Source: Batillaria attramentaria
Taxonomy: Eukaryota > Mollusca > Gastropoda > Batillariidae
Reading direction: 5' to 3'
Assembly: GCA_018292915.2 (NCBI GenBank)
Contig: JACVVK020000090.1
Span: 1,487,001-1,551,000, forward strand
Length of the DNA: 64,000 bases
Shown: one piece after another, positions 1-37,919 of the stretch
How positions within the stretch are numbered: position 1 is the stretch's first letter
How the letters are laid out: every line of letters begins with the position of its first letter
Position numbers and translations under genes: made by a program
The notes under the pieces: model-generated
The model's database searches: none
What the model was told of the DNA's origin: nothing
The model's input: only the letters and a program-made list of their open reading frames with translations

Positions 1-229
1 CTGTGCTCGGTGACAAACCGATTGAAGATGCACTGTCCGCCATGTTTGCGCGCCGAGTGACGTAGTACAGCCAATCAGAATCTGTTGTGGAAACCACAGT
101 CACAGTTGTGACTATTTGAAATCCAGGTTGCTGTGATGACGCCACAGGGACGGAAACCCCCCCCCCCCCCCCAAATCGCAACTGTGTCACAACTGTGGAC
201 AGTAGACTCTACTGTGGCGCTCCGCAGTG

Positions 230-362
230 CCCAGTTAAGAGCCGGCTTTACGAGTGTTATAGGTTCACCCCTACTGCCATCACCCAGTTAAGACCCGGCT
301 TTACGAGTGTTATAGATTCACCCCTACTGCCATCACCCAGTTAAGAGCCGGCTTTACGAGTG

Positions 363-391
<29 letters not shown>
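230..391. repeat. 53 bp tandem repeat x3 overlapping end of gene A exon 28
   Basis: Three units of 53, 53 and 56 bp begin at 230, 283 and 336 with CCCAGTTAAGA(G/C)CCGG and end CTACTGCCATCA. On the gene strand each unit carries ATGGCAGTAG(A/G)GGTGAA, so the last coding bases and an in-frame stop are copied. Confidence 0.85.
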
Positions 392-26289
<25,898 letters not shown>

Positions 26290-26309
26290 GGTGGGCACTC
26301 TTCTCGGAC

Positions 26310-27411
26310 CTGTTTTGGCAGATATCCGCACATACTGAGGCTGTTTACATTCGCCAATTTTACTGGGTTCCTCTCGGGTTAGATGCGTTGACATTTAACC
26401 AAACCGGGTTAAAAGTGACTCGGCTTCGACCCAGGGCCAACCTGTATGTCAGATCTAAACATGCAGCTGGCGTCATGATGCTTTCGTCAAGGTATGACGG
26501 CGGGCATGACACAAGTTTTCCTGCGTCATTGTCAGGGTTAGGTTTGCAGAGAATGTAGTTTACACCACTCGCCAGTGCAAACTTTCAGTGAGTTATCTAC
26601 GAGTGTTTTACATCCGAAAATAGCAATGAAACAGAGAGCGAAAGAGTGAGTTATGACTTTCCATAACCCAATCAATGGTTTACGAGTTCACAAAAACACA
26701 CTCCAGTTACGTCATCAATCAGAAAGTGCGTCATTTCAAACATTTGGAACTCAGTTATTTTGCTCAATTATATTTTCCTTGGATCACGTAAAAATTGATC
26801 GGACAGAAAATTCTCTGCGAAGTATTTGCTAGTGCAAATTTAAATGTCAGTACATGAGCACATGCTTTGAATTATATTCTTCTAAACATCAAGCAATCTC
26901 AACCGCCCTACGCACCATTTCCTCAGAAGTCAGTGCGCAGAATTTTTAGGGGGTACAAAAGTCGCCAGTCACCCTACCAGAAAAATAAAATGTCACAGTA
27001 GCCTAAATGAATGCGATTAGAGCAGTAAAGGTAAGAGTCTGAATGCTCGTGGTATAAACAGTTGGAGGCAGCTACACAAACAATCGAACCACCTCGGGGT
27101 TAGTCTTTCGCCGTAAACCAAGAGAACTAATCATGTAAGCTCTATGTAAACGCTACTGACCCAGGTCAAACCCGATTCAAGGTAAACTCGGGCTAAACCC
27201 GGGTTGTAGTGTACACAGCTTCAATGTGAAGCGTTCACAGAAAACAAGCCGAAAGTCTATCACATTTGGGAGTGTCAACCAGATAACAGTTGTCAAATAA
27301 TTTTGTAACGGAAGAGGTGGATATTGTATTAGGTTTTTCAAAAATGGTAACAGTAAAGTTTTGCCTTTTCTTTCTTTTTTTCCCCTAAATGTGCTGAGCA
27401 ACTTTAAAAAA
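26310..27411. other. Gene A upstream region, no gene
   Basis: No clear promoter motif. The region holds the 5' flank of the signal-peptide exon and unassigned sequence. Confidence 0.45.
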
Positions 27412-27717
27412 AAACACTTTATTATCCCTTTCGGGAAATTCGGGCTGCTTCCCCTGGGGGAAGCGCGTCGCCGCGCTGTAGCGCCACCCAATACCTATCC
27501 TATATTTTTTACAATTTTTGCTGGGGGAGGCAAGCCGGATAACCCGGAGAGAAACCCCCGATGAGCAGCCCGGCAGCCAGGAAAACCGGTATCACATATC
27601 GCAAGCTCGACCTGGGCTCGAACCCACTCTTCATCGCCGTGATATTGGTGACAGCCGTTCAGTAGCGCAGCGGCTAAATCCGACGCGCTACCTACTAGTC
27701 AATAGACCACCGCTCAC
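27412..27717 (-). mobile_element. SINE-C (full length)
   Basis: Inverted copy from tail TTATTATCCCTTTCGGGAA to head AGCGCAGCGGCTAAATCCGA ... TAGACCACCGCTC. Confidence 0.85.
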
Positions 27718-28234
27718 TTGGTAATCGTTTTGTGAGAGTCCGTCACACAATCATATTAATACTGAAGTGATGAGCGTTCTCACATTGTTCTATTCAGTAC
27801 ATATTCATACTATTCTAACTTATTAACTTTGCTGATAGGCGAGTAAAGGCAGATGGTATGAATCACTTTTTTCCAAGGCACATTTTTCATACTCTGAATC
27901 GGTGAAAGGTAAAATTTGGAAACAGATTGTTTGAATAATCTATTAAATCATAATTCTATTAAATGAAAACGTTGTGTGGATGGCATACGAACAAAGGTGC
28001 AAAGATTATGATCAGTGCGTATTCAACGCATCCGCCACACTCTTACGTGACAAAAAGGTGCAAATATGGAAAATTAAGGGATTCTTTGAAACACCATCCT
28101 TACTGTGATTATTTTTAGTTACACAAATTAAATTATTTCTAATTTCCAGGTAAACTGTATGTTAAACACGAGAAACTAAAAATAATTCATGTTAAGAGTA
28201 CAAAATAGTCCCTTAATCCTGTTAACAAGTCTTA

Positions 28235-28330
28235 CCAGATGTACTGCCGAGAAAGTGGAAAGCAGAGCAACACCTTGGACTAACGCGTGTGCCAAGATCG
28301 GTAAGATGAGACGGTATACCCGTCAGTTGT
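28235..28330 (-). other. Candidate noncoding 5' exon of gene A
   Basis: On the minus strand the segment ends TACATCTG before a GTAAGACTT donor. No coding potential and no firm TATA box; offered only because the signal-peptide exon seems to have an acceptor in front of its ATG. Confidence 0.25.
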
Positions 28331-28874
28331 GCCGCTTTGTTCTGGTGGAGACAACCTTATGATTGCAAGCCAACAGACAAACTTTGCACACAGCGCTAAA
28401 GTAGGAGGAGCCAACATTTTCAAATGTATACCACTCCCTGTGTAAACCACGCCTACTTTGCGACAAGGAAGAAGTGCGCAACTTGAGTATAACGAGAAAA
28501 TAATATCAGTGCACTCGAACCTAGAGATCTCTGCACTAAGAGGGGTTTTAGCAGCAATGCCTGTGAAGAAGTTTTACGTGTTAGACATAATGAAACTCTT
28601 ATCTTCATATTGAGGTTACTTATGGGCTTGTTTGTTATGCTCTCCAAACCGTAACTGTTATCGTGAACTCTTAACCTCAGCTCTACAGAGAGAGAGAGGG
28701 AGGGGGGGGGGGAGGGGTTTGACACTTTATTTTCAAGGATAAAAGATTAGGTGCGCAGACCTATTTCAATTGAGAGGGAGATAGAGAGAAGGAAGGAACA
28801 AACGAGTCTTTGTTTATACTAAGATAAGATATCGGTCAACAGAGAGGATTTATTTTTTACTTCCTTTTCTTGAA

Positions 28875-28905
<31 letters not shown>

Positions 28906-28990
28906 AAATTAACCCTTAATATTTGGGTTTTCGTTTCCACTTATTGCTTATTTTCAACATTTCAAAACACAAATTTCTTCTTTACAGTCT

Positions 28991-29107
28991 GCGCTTTCAA
29001 ACATTCAATTATGTCTGAGTCATGCACACCGCGCTTTCAAACATTCAATTATGTCTGAGTCATGCACACCGCGCTTTCAAACATTCAATTATGTCTGCAT
29101 CATGCAT
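28991..29107. repeat. 40 bp tandem repeat x3
   Basis: GCGCTTTCAAACATTCAATT starts at 28991, 29031 and 29071. Confidence 0.9.
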
Positions 29108-30021
29108 CATTAATTTTAGATTCTGATAAACTGATTAACAAAGACCAACGCGAGCGAAGAAACACTCTCTGTCTGTGTAAAAACATCCTGAATACCTTAA
29201 TTGTATTTGGAATTTAATGTCACTGATCACTGGTTTGCGATAAAACACACCAGCAGCTCGGCTGTGTGATATAATTGATCAAAGATAGGTTTGCGACACA
29301 ACACATCAAGAATTCTTACAGATAAAAAAGACCCGTTAATCGACTAAAATACTGTTTACTTTCGTGGTGTCGTACTGACATGTCGCGGAAGCCTTTCAAG
29401 GACTTAATCTTGAGGAGGTGGCAAAAAATGGTGTTGTAATTGTTGAAAAATAGGTTTGCGACACAACACACCAAGAATTCTTACAGATAAAAATCCGTTA
29501 AGCGACTTAAATACTGTTTGCTTTCGTGGTGTTCAAACTTGTTTTTAAGGTGTTGGAGATTTATGACAATGGTCGATTTGGGAGTTGTTCCTGGTCTAGG
29601 TTCAAAGTGTATGTGTACAAACAATACGTATTGTATTATCTGGCCGATAAAACTCATTAGTCACGTCATTGCGTAGTCCTATTGACATGTCGCGGAAGCC
29701 TTACAAGAACTTACCTTTGAGATGACAACTATAAAATACTGTTTGTAATTGATAAAAAATAGGTTTGCAACACAACCATTCAAGAACTTTTCTTTAAGCT
29801 TTTAAAGACAAAAAGTAAAACTCATTAATCGGCTTCAATATTGTTTGCACTTGTTGTGTTAAAACTACTTTTTACGATATTGGAGATTTATGTAAACGAT
29901 CGATTTGGGAGTTCTTCCTGGTCTATAGGTTCAAAGTGTATGTGTACAGACAATACGTACGGTCTTATCTGACAGATAAAACTCATAAATCACTTTATTA
30001 CTTAGCCCCACTGACATCTTG

Positions 30022-30198
30022 CGGGTGGGTGGGTGGGTGTTTGGGGGGTTAACGTCCTTTTTCAACACATACGGGCGATATCAACGACAGGGCAACGATG
30101 AAAAAGCCAGCACAAACATTTGGCCCCAGCCGGGATACGATCTCACGACCCGAGCATTAGAAGTCCAACGCTCTACCATTCGGCCACCCCGGCTCCCC
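30022..30198 (-). mobile_element. SINE-A inserted in the array
   Basis: Full inverted copy flanked by the duplication TGACATCTTGCGG on both sides. Confidence 0.9.
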
Positions 30199-30299
30199 TT
30201 GACATCTTGCGGACGTTTTTTTTTTTTTTTTTTTTTTCTTTTTTTAAAGAACGTACCCTTTCGGAGATGACAACACTAAAATATGGTGATATAATTGTG

Positions 30300-30442
30300 C
30301 GGGGTGGGTGAAATGGGTGTTTAACGTCCTTTTCCATCACATATGGAAGACGGGGCAACGAGGAAAAGGCCAGCACAAATATTTGGCCCTAGACAGGATT
30401 CGAACTCACGACCCGAGCATTGTAATTTCAACGCGATATCAT
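30300..30442 (-). mobile_element. SINE-A inserted in the array
   Basis: 5'-truncated inverted copy flanked by GATATAATTGTGC and GATATCATTGTGC. Confidence 0.85.
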
Positions 30443-30585
30443 TGTGCTAAATAGATTTGCGACACACCAAGAGTACTTTTTGTACGCTTTAAGAGTGTAA
30501 AAAACCCGAAAAACTCATCAATCGACTTCAGCACTTTTGGTGTTAAACCTACCTTTTACCTTTTTTTTTTTTTTTTTTTTTTACT

Positions 30586-30887
30586 ACTTTATTATCCCTT
30601 TTGGGAAGTTCGGGCTGCTTCCCCAGGGGGAAGCGCGTCGCTGCGGTGCAGCGCCACCCAAAATCTATCCTAATTATTTTTAAACAGTTTTTTTTCTGGG
30701 GGAGGAAAGCCGGATAATCCGGAGAGAAACACCCGATGAGTAGCCCGGTAGTCAGGAAAAACCGGTATCATATCACAAGCTCTACCTGGGCTCGAACCCA
30801 CGCTTCATCGCCAGGACATTGGTGACGGCCGTTCAGTAGCGCAGCGGCTAAATCCGACGCGCTACCTATTAGACCACCGCTCACCCC
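30586..30887 (-). mobile_element. SINE-C inserted in the array
   Basis: Full inverted copy with a poly-T stretch next to its tail end. Confidence 0.85.
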
Positions 30888-31661
30888 TATAAGTGTATTG
30901 GAGATTTATGCAGTCGATCGATTTGGGAGTTCTTCCTGGTCTATAGGTTCAAAGTGTGTGTGTACGGACAATACGTATTGTCTTATCTGACCGAAAAAAA
31001 AACCCTCATAAATCACTTTATTATTTAGCTCCATTGACATTTCGCGCACGCTTTATTTAGAAACTTACTCTGGCGGAGATGAGAACACTAAAATATGGTA
31101 CTCCGGTCTTGTCTTTTATTCCCTGATTTTTAGATATGCATCAAGTGGCTCAGCTTTTTGTTTTGTGGGAATGATTGGACGCGTGGAAAGGGTGGGTGTT
31201 TGGGAGTTTAACGTCGGACGCGTGGAAAACTTACAGCGGTGTCAAATCGTTCACAAACGCTTTCAGTAATTTCTTTTAAGTGCAAAACAAACGCTTCCGT
31301 TTTGCGCCCATTAAATTGTTGTTTAAAACTTGGCCACGATCTTTTTATTCTTTTTAAAAAGGTATCAGGGAGGTCTACGTGAAGATGAAGATAAAAATAA
31401 AGACAACTTTATACATCCCGTTGCTGGGAAATTCGTTTGCCCAAGGCTCACAAACATAAGCATGAATAACTGTCAAATTTCCAGTTTGATCAAACTGTTT
31501 TATGTTTATACTATTTATTTATTTATTTTATTTATTTATTCATTTATTTATTTATTTTTTGCCTTTTTAAACAAATGTTGCCAGCTAAACGTTTTATAGT
31601 TAATACAGACTGTTTATAGAAAATCCACGGTAACACCAGACTTGAAAAGCAAGTCCATTTG

Positions 31662-31667
31662 AAGCGC

Positions 31668-31716
<49 letters not shown>

Positions 31717-31734
31717 CGCGTGCGTGTCTGCGTG

Positions 31735-31797
<63 letters not shown>
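31662..31797. repeat. (CG)n(TG)n microsatellite
   Basis: CG run followed by two TG blocks. Confidence 0.95.
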
Positions 31798-31799
<2 letters not shown>

Positions 31800-31884
31800 T
31801 AGAGAAAGAGAAACAAACAGGGAGATAGGGCCAGACAAATAGACGGTCAGACAAACATGCAGAGATGTTGCATGTATGTGAAAA

Positions 31885-32139
31885 CAGAAAAGGAAACGGT
31901 AATGACTGCGAAGTGGTTACAAGTTAAGCAAATAAAAGCGACATAAAAGGGACAGAAACCACTTAACTTTCACAAAGGACGGCACAGGTCAACGTTTCGG
32001 CTTTCGCCTTCCTCAGGACACAAACCTGTGTCCTGTGTCCTGTGTACTGAGGAAGGCGAAAGCCGAAACGTTGACCTGTGCCATCCTTTGTGAAAGTTAA
32101 TTGGTTTCTGTCCCTTTTATGTCCCTTTTATTTGCTTAT
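31885..32139. mobile_element. Inverted-repeat retroelement fragment (possibly Penelope-like terminus)
   Basis: Two ~100 bp arms are inverted around 32010-32040. The right arm contains CTGAGGAAGGCGAAAGCCGA followed by AACGTTGACC, a hairpin with GAAAC. I associate this motif with Penelope-like element termini from memory only. Arms end in AAGCAAATAAAA / TTTTATTTGCTT. Confidence 0.6.
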
Positions 32140-32617
32140 GTGAAAACAATTACGTCGTGTCTAAGCCATAGTTTGATCAAAATAGAAAGAATGGAAACGT
32201 TAGGATAAAACCGATGACACTATTCTTTAGTGCAGGTATTAACGCTGTTAACGATGGATTACGCACCGGGTACGATGTTTCGTTCTTATCTAAGATTCAA
32301 ACCATTGTAAAGGCTCTATAAGACCAACATCCTTGTCAAAGTATTATTTTTTTAAAGAAACGTGCAAAAAGAGCTGATAAAACATTTTTTATTTTTATTT
32401 ATTTACTTATCAGATTTTAAGTTGTTTCTCTATAGAGAAACAACTTTATGAGACGGGGCAGATTTTGCTACGCGCAGCAGCAAGTTTCAGTGATACAAAA
32501 CAAGACTGTGACGTTTCTCCACACAATACTTACTTTCACGCACACAGTGACGTAACGAAATCTGCGTCATAGACACCTTACGTGCACACTTTGCTGCTGC
32601 GTTCTTTTGGGCGGGAA

Positions 32618-32653
<36 letters not shown>

Positions 32654-33190
32654 ACGGATGTAATGATGGCTATCTCCTAAACCACCTCGTTGGAGGCCTT
32701 TTTACTTTGAGATAAAATGGGAATTCACCTTCTGCAGACCTATTTTTCACGATTTTTAGCCTACTGCATTTTCAAAAGAGTTATCGCCGATTAAAAAAAA
32801 TCGGTCATGTTACGAATTTTTTCGAAAAAAAATGTTCAAATGGCTTCATTTCTGAAATTGGGAAGATCATCCAATTATACTGCCTGTTTTCGTAGCACAG
32901 CTATGTAGCTCTGACAGGTTTTGTGTAAGAAAAATATTTCCGAGGTAGGGGTGGTTTGCATATAAGGCCAAATATCTATGAAAAGACTCCTTCAAATTAC
33001 TCACCATTCCGGTATTTTTGTCACTTGTGACAACTGCACATATGACATGAACTGCTGCATTATTATAGCTTTAGTATTAAGAATAGCAGAGCTTTTAGAT
33101 AAACACATTTTTCACGTTTCTGCGAGAAGCGCCGGTCAAAAAAGTTCCAATTTTGCAATTTCGTAAGTACAAACCAAGGCACTTAAGTCC
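32140..33190. other. Intergenic, no gene
   Basis: Contains a 28 bp perfect palindrome at 32419-32446 and a short (GT)n at 32622-32652. No supported coding sequence. Confidence 0.55.
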
Positions 33191-33360
33191 ACGTTTCATC
33201 AGCTCTCTAGATCTTCCAGATTTTATGTACAGTCGAACACGCTTAAGTCGAATTCGCAGGGGAAATGGATTTTTGTTCGACGTATCCGAAGTTTGACTTA
33301 TCCGTGACGACGGATAAGGTCGAATTTCGACTCTAGCTTCGAGTTAAGCGAGTTGCACCT

Positions 33361-33402
33361 TTTCAACCCACCCCCCCACCCCCCCCCCCCCCCCCCCCCC
33401 CC
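33361..33402. repeat. Poly-C tract
   Basis: About 40 bases, nearly pure C. Confidence 0.9.
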
Positions 33403-33559
33403 ATTCGGTTTGGAAACTGAAATTTATTTTCCCTGGTCAACACGAGCTTACTGCTGCTGCGTTGGTATAGTTCACCCCCTTGTGTCATTTGCATCTGCTG
33501 TAAATGCACTGCGACCTCCTGAACAACATAGCGATTGCACCATTACCACAAGGTAACCC

Positions 33560-36500
33560 CAACCCTCCCCATCGATGAGTGCATCCTTGCCGTTGGAGAT
33601 GGGGCTTGCGTGTCTCCATGACCCCGAGAGCTATGCCGGCGGGAGATTCGTCTCCTGGTAGGGCCACCCATGCTGGACAGGTCGAAGGGTAGAGGCCAGA
33701 CGAAGCGCACTCACTGGTCCTCCAGGTTGGGGGTTTGAGTAGGGCTAACAACCCAACTCTTTAAAAAGAAAACCTGTTACAGAAACTACAACCACAGATC
33801 TACAACGCAACTTGGTCCAGGAAGAGTCCTCTCTAGTAGAGCCCATGACGCGAGCTGGTGAAAGCCCTCGGGAAGCCAGTGCGCCGACTACTCTTCTGAC
33901 GGCCAAGACCAAAGCCAGGATAGGGACCTGGAACATCCGAACCCTATATGAAACAGGAAAGACAGCACAAGTGAGTCAAGAAATGCATAGATACAATCTG
34001 AAGCTGCTCGGCCTATGCGAGACAAGATGGACAGGAACAGGACGCACACGACTCACCTCCGGAGACACCATCCTCTACTCCGGACACGAAGACGGCCAGC
34101 CACACATGCACGGAGTAGCGTTGCTGATGACACCTGAAGCAACACAAGCACTACTGTCCTGGGAACCAGTGTCACCAAGGATCTTGAACGCCAGATTCAA
34201 TTCTAAGGGCAGGAAAGTCACCATCCTCCAGTGCTACGCCCCCACCAACGTGGCGGACGAGGAAGAAAAGGAGAACTTCTACGAGCAGCTCCAAGCCGCC
34301 CTCGACAAAGCACCGAGAAGAGACCTGAAGATCCTCATGGGAGACCTCAACGCCAAAGTGGGCACCGACAACACAGACAGAGAACTCATCATGGGCAAAC
34401 ACGGAACAGGGACACAGAACGAGAACGGAGAGCTCTTCACAGAATTCTGCACCACCAACGACCTGGTCATCGGAGGCACCCACAAGACCATCCACAAAAC
34501 CACCTGGACATCACCGGACGGAAGAACTGTAAACCAGATCGACCACATCACCATCGGCAGGAAGTGGCGAAGAAGCTTGCTGGACGTCCGAGCAAAGCGG
34601 GGAGCTAATGCAGCCTCAGACCATCACCTCGTCATTGCAGCCATCAAGATCAAGCTGAAGGCCTACAGAGACCAGGCAGACAGACCATCCCACAAGTACA
34701 ACGTGCACAGTCTGAAGGAGAGCGTCAAGACCAACGCCTTCAGATGTGAAGTGAGGAACAGATTCAGCGCTCTCGACACACTACCTGAAGAGACAATCGA
34801 GGAACACTGGCATGACCTGCGAGAAACCTGGACAGCAACATGCAGGGAAGTGCTGGGAAAGAAGACGAGACAACACAAAGAGTGGCTTACATCTGACACC
34901 TGGGACCTCATCACAGAGAGGAAACGTCTGAAAGACCTGATCAACCACACTGACGACCAAGACCACAAGCGCGACCTGCAGGCTCAATACTGGGACGTCA
35001 ACCGACAGGTCAAGAGGAGCGCAAGGAACGACAAGAGGAACTTCATCAACGACCTCACAGAAGAAGCAGAAACAGCAGCAGGACAACGGAACATGAAACG
35101 GCTTTACGAAATAACAAGGACACTCTCTGGGAAAAATAACAACCCCACCAGACCGGTCAAAGACAAGAACGGACAAATCATCACCAAAGAGGAAGACCAA
35201 AGGACAAGGTGGGCTGAACACTTTAAGGAAACGCTCAACAGGCCTCCACCACCAGTCCCACCAGACATACCACCGGCAGCCCAGCTACTCGACATCAGCA
35301 CCAACCCCCCTACCAAGACAGAGATCATCAAAGCCATCAAGTCCCTCAAGTCTGGCAAAGCAGCAGGCCCCGACGGCATACCACCAGAAGCCCTCAAGGC
35401 CGACATCCAGACCTCCACCGACATGCTGCACCCGCTCCTGAGGAAGATCTGGGAGAGCGAGAGCGTGCCACAAGACTGGAAGAAGGGACACCTTGTAAAG
35501 CTGCCAAAGAAAGGGGACCTCTCATCCTGTAGCAACTGGCGAGGCATCATGCTCCTGTCCATACCAGGGAAGGTTCTCACCAGGATCATCCTGGAGAGGC
35601 TGAAGACCGCGCTGGACAAGACACTCCGGGAGGAACAGGCAGGATTCCGCAACGACCGATCCTGCACTGATCACATAGCCACGATGAGGATCATCATCGA
35701 GCAGTCCCTGGAGTGGCAGACCCCCTGTACAGCACCTTCGTTGACTTCCAGAAGGCGTTCGACAGTGTTGACAGGGAGGTCATCTGGAAGCTGATGTCTC
35801 ACTATGGTTTTCCACCAAAGTTTGTCAACATCATCCGACAGCTGTACGAAGATGCCACCTGCCAGGTAATCCACGACGGGAAACTGACAGGACCATTCAC
35901 AGTACGGACCGGCGTTCGTCAAGGCTGCATCCTCTCACCCACAAGCCACCGACGGCAAGCGGACAGGGATCCAGTGGACCTTCAGCAAGCAGCTTGAGGA
36001 CCTGGATTTCGCGGACGATATCGCCCTCCTCTCCCACAAACAACAAGATGCGCAGGAGAAGCTGAACAGAGTTGCCGAAGAAGCTGAGAAGACCGGCCTC
36101 AAGATCAACATCAGCAAGACCGAAGTCATGAGAGTCAACCACAAACAGCACGACCCCATCCAGCTGCACCAGGAAGACATCAAAGAGGTGGACAAGTTTA
36201 TCTACCTCGGCAGCGTTGTCAGCAAGGATGGAGGAACGGACGAAGACATCAAGAGCCGCACCAACAAAGCCAGACATGCCTTTCGCACTCTGCGCCCCAT
36301 CTGGAGATCCACAGCCCTATCCCTGCGAAACAAGATCCGGATCTTCAACTCAAATGTGAAGTCGGTCCTACTCTATGGCTCGGAGACATGGCGCACCACC
36401 AAGACAGGCTCCCACAGGCTGCAAACCTTCATCAACAGATGCCTCCGCAACATTCTCAACATCAGATACCCACTGGTGATCACCAACCAAGACCTCTGGG

Positions 36501-36810
36501 AGCGAACAAGACAGGTCCCCATCGAGCAGGAGATCAAGAAAAGGAAATGGGGATGGATCGGACACACTTTGCGAAAGCCAACATCAAATGTCACCAGGCA
36601 GTCCCTTGATTGGAACCCCCAGGGAAAGCGCAAAGTGGGCCGACCGAAGCAGACCTGGCGGAGGAGTACGGACGCTGAAGCCAAGGCCGCCGGAACGACG
36701 TGGGCCGAACTAAAGAGGGCGTCCCAGAACCGAGTGCGCTGGCGGAGTGTGGTTGCAGCCCTATGTTCCCCAGGGAATAAAGAGGACTAAACTAAACTAA
36801 AACTAACCCC
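33560..36810 (+). mobile_element. RTE-type non-LTR retrotransposon (broken)
   Basis: A 5' UTR with the block TAGGGCCACCCATGCTGGAC precedes one long broken ORF. The 3' UTR is very short and ends in ACTAAACTAAACTAAA, as is usual for RTE-type elements. Many genomes mislabel this ORF as a craniofacial development protein 2-like gene. The exact clade assignment is by recognition only. Confidence 0.8.
33812..36790 (+). pseudogene. RTE-like endonuclease/reverse transcriptase ORF, frameshifted and internally deleted
   Basis: The endonuclease part has GTWNIRTLYETGK, LCETRWTG, CYAPTN, MGDLNAKVG and ASDHHLV. The RT part has GKAAGPDGIPPEAL, EEQAGFRNDRSCTDHI, FVDFQKAFDSVD, VRQGCILSP and DFADDIALL (catalytic DD). 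The C-terminus has the GRPKQTWRR region and ends at 36790. The frame shifts near 35720, and a short deletion near 35940 removes the residues after ILSP and returns to the first frame. The copy is non-functional as read. Confidence 0.85.
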
Positions 36811-37214
36811 AACCCTAAATCTAAACCTAACCCATCTAAGCAGGCGAACTCTACTAAATGAGTGTGGATGCGTTTGAATAGTTTGCCCAGTATGGCCCAG
36901 CGGTGCGAACTATACTGAGCCTTACTGCTAGGATTTGTTATATTCAATACGCTCGTGCAAGCTGTCATATCATCGAATCTCCGTAGCTATTTTGTTCACT
37001 TTGAGTTCACTTTCAGTTCAGAGTATTGGCTTGGTCTTACCATAGTCACACATGCAATGCAGAGGAAGGAGAAAGCCAAGTTTTTCTGATGGCTGTTTCG
37101 TTCTGACACGAAAGCTGCCTGGCACCAAACGGCGATAAGTTTCCAGCTTATGTTTTCTTCTTTTCTAGTTTCACTGACTCTTGTTCTGCTTGTAAGATCA
37201 GCAGCATCATCTGT

Positions 37215-37220
37215 GCGCGC

Positions 37221-37251
<31 letters not shown>

Positions 37252-37418
37252 TGTGCGCGCACGTTCGCAGTCATATGATCGCATCTGCTCAATAAATTCT
37301 AGTGCAACGTCATATAAACACACGCAGTCAAATAGCAGAAAGATCCAACTCTAACGGCACCAACCGGCAAACTCTCTCTCTTTCTCTCCCTCACACACAC
37401 ACACACACACACACACAT
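37215..37418. repeat. (CG)n(TG)n and (CA)n microsatellites
   Basis: CG/TG run at 37215-37262 and CT/CA run at 37374-37418, inside the pogo-like right half. Confidence 0.9.
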
Positions 37419-37919
37419 TTCACACACCAGGAATAACTCACTGCTTACCCTCCGAATCCGACGGCAAATCACCTTCTTAACACTGGCGACAGAAAACCTC
37501 AGAGACCAGGGGCACAGGGTCAGATCTCACGCCTAGCTCTGTTCTTGCACGTGTTTCTCGCCAATTTCGTGTTCTACCACCCAAGTAACCAGCCCTAAGG
37601 CCCGCGGGACACATAACACCGTCAACCTGTACTTGCACGGAAAATGTAAAATCTCCGTGCAAGCCGTGTTTTGGCGCTGATGCATCAGAAGGACAAAAAG
37701 AAATTCCGGTACGAGCGACTGGTACGACTTATCCGAGGCTAAAATTGCAGATTTCGTTTGACATAACCGAGTTTTGACTTATCCGTTTTTGAGTACTCGT
37801 TCGACTTATCCGTGGAAAATTTAGTCATACAAAGAGCAAGTTTTGCCGGGAAAAACTTTTTGCTGCGACGTATCCGAAGTTCGACTTAAGCGTGTTTGAC
37901 TTAAGCGTATGGGTCTGTA

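Larger units (their letters stand above)
29225..31105. repeat. ~300 bp tandem array (about four monomers) interrupted by SINEs
   Basis: Each unit contains AATAGGTTTGCGACACAAC, GTGTTGGAGATTTATG, TTGGGAGTTCTTCCTGGTCT and TTGACATGTCGCGGA-like blocks. Units begin near 29280, 29450, 29755 and 30455. Three SINEs split the last two. Confidence 0.8.
33230..37917. mobile_element. pogo/Tigger-like DNA transposon remnant with nested LINE
   Basis: Left end CAGTCGAACACGCTTAAGTC and inverted right end CAGACCCATACGCTTAAGTC, flanked by TA on each side (33228-33229, 37918-37919). Internal GACTTATCCG repeats sit near both ends. No transposase frame survives; the middle is occupied by an RTE-like LINE and other sequence. 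Confidence 0.75.

Noticed and set aside
28991..29107. CRISPR-like direct repeats
   Set aside because: Only three units, directly abutting without spacers, in a eukaryotic sequence.
34172..35667. Minus-strand frames across the RTE ORF
   Set aside because: Antisense shadows of the retrotransposon ORF.
33812..35794. Host craniofacial-development-protein-like gene
   Set aside because: Endonuclease and reverse transcriptase motifs show it is a retrotransposon ORF.
36785..36840. Interstitial telomere-like CCCTAAA/AACCC run
   Set aside because: Short and imperfect; it continues the ACTAA-type tail of the RTE element.
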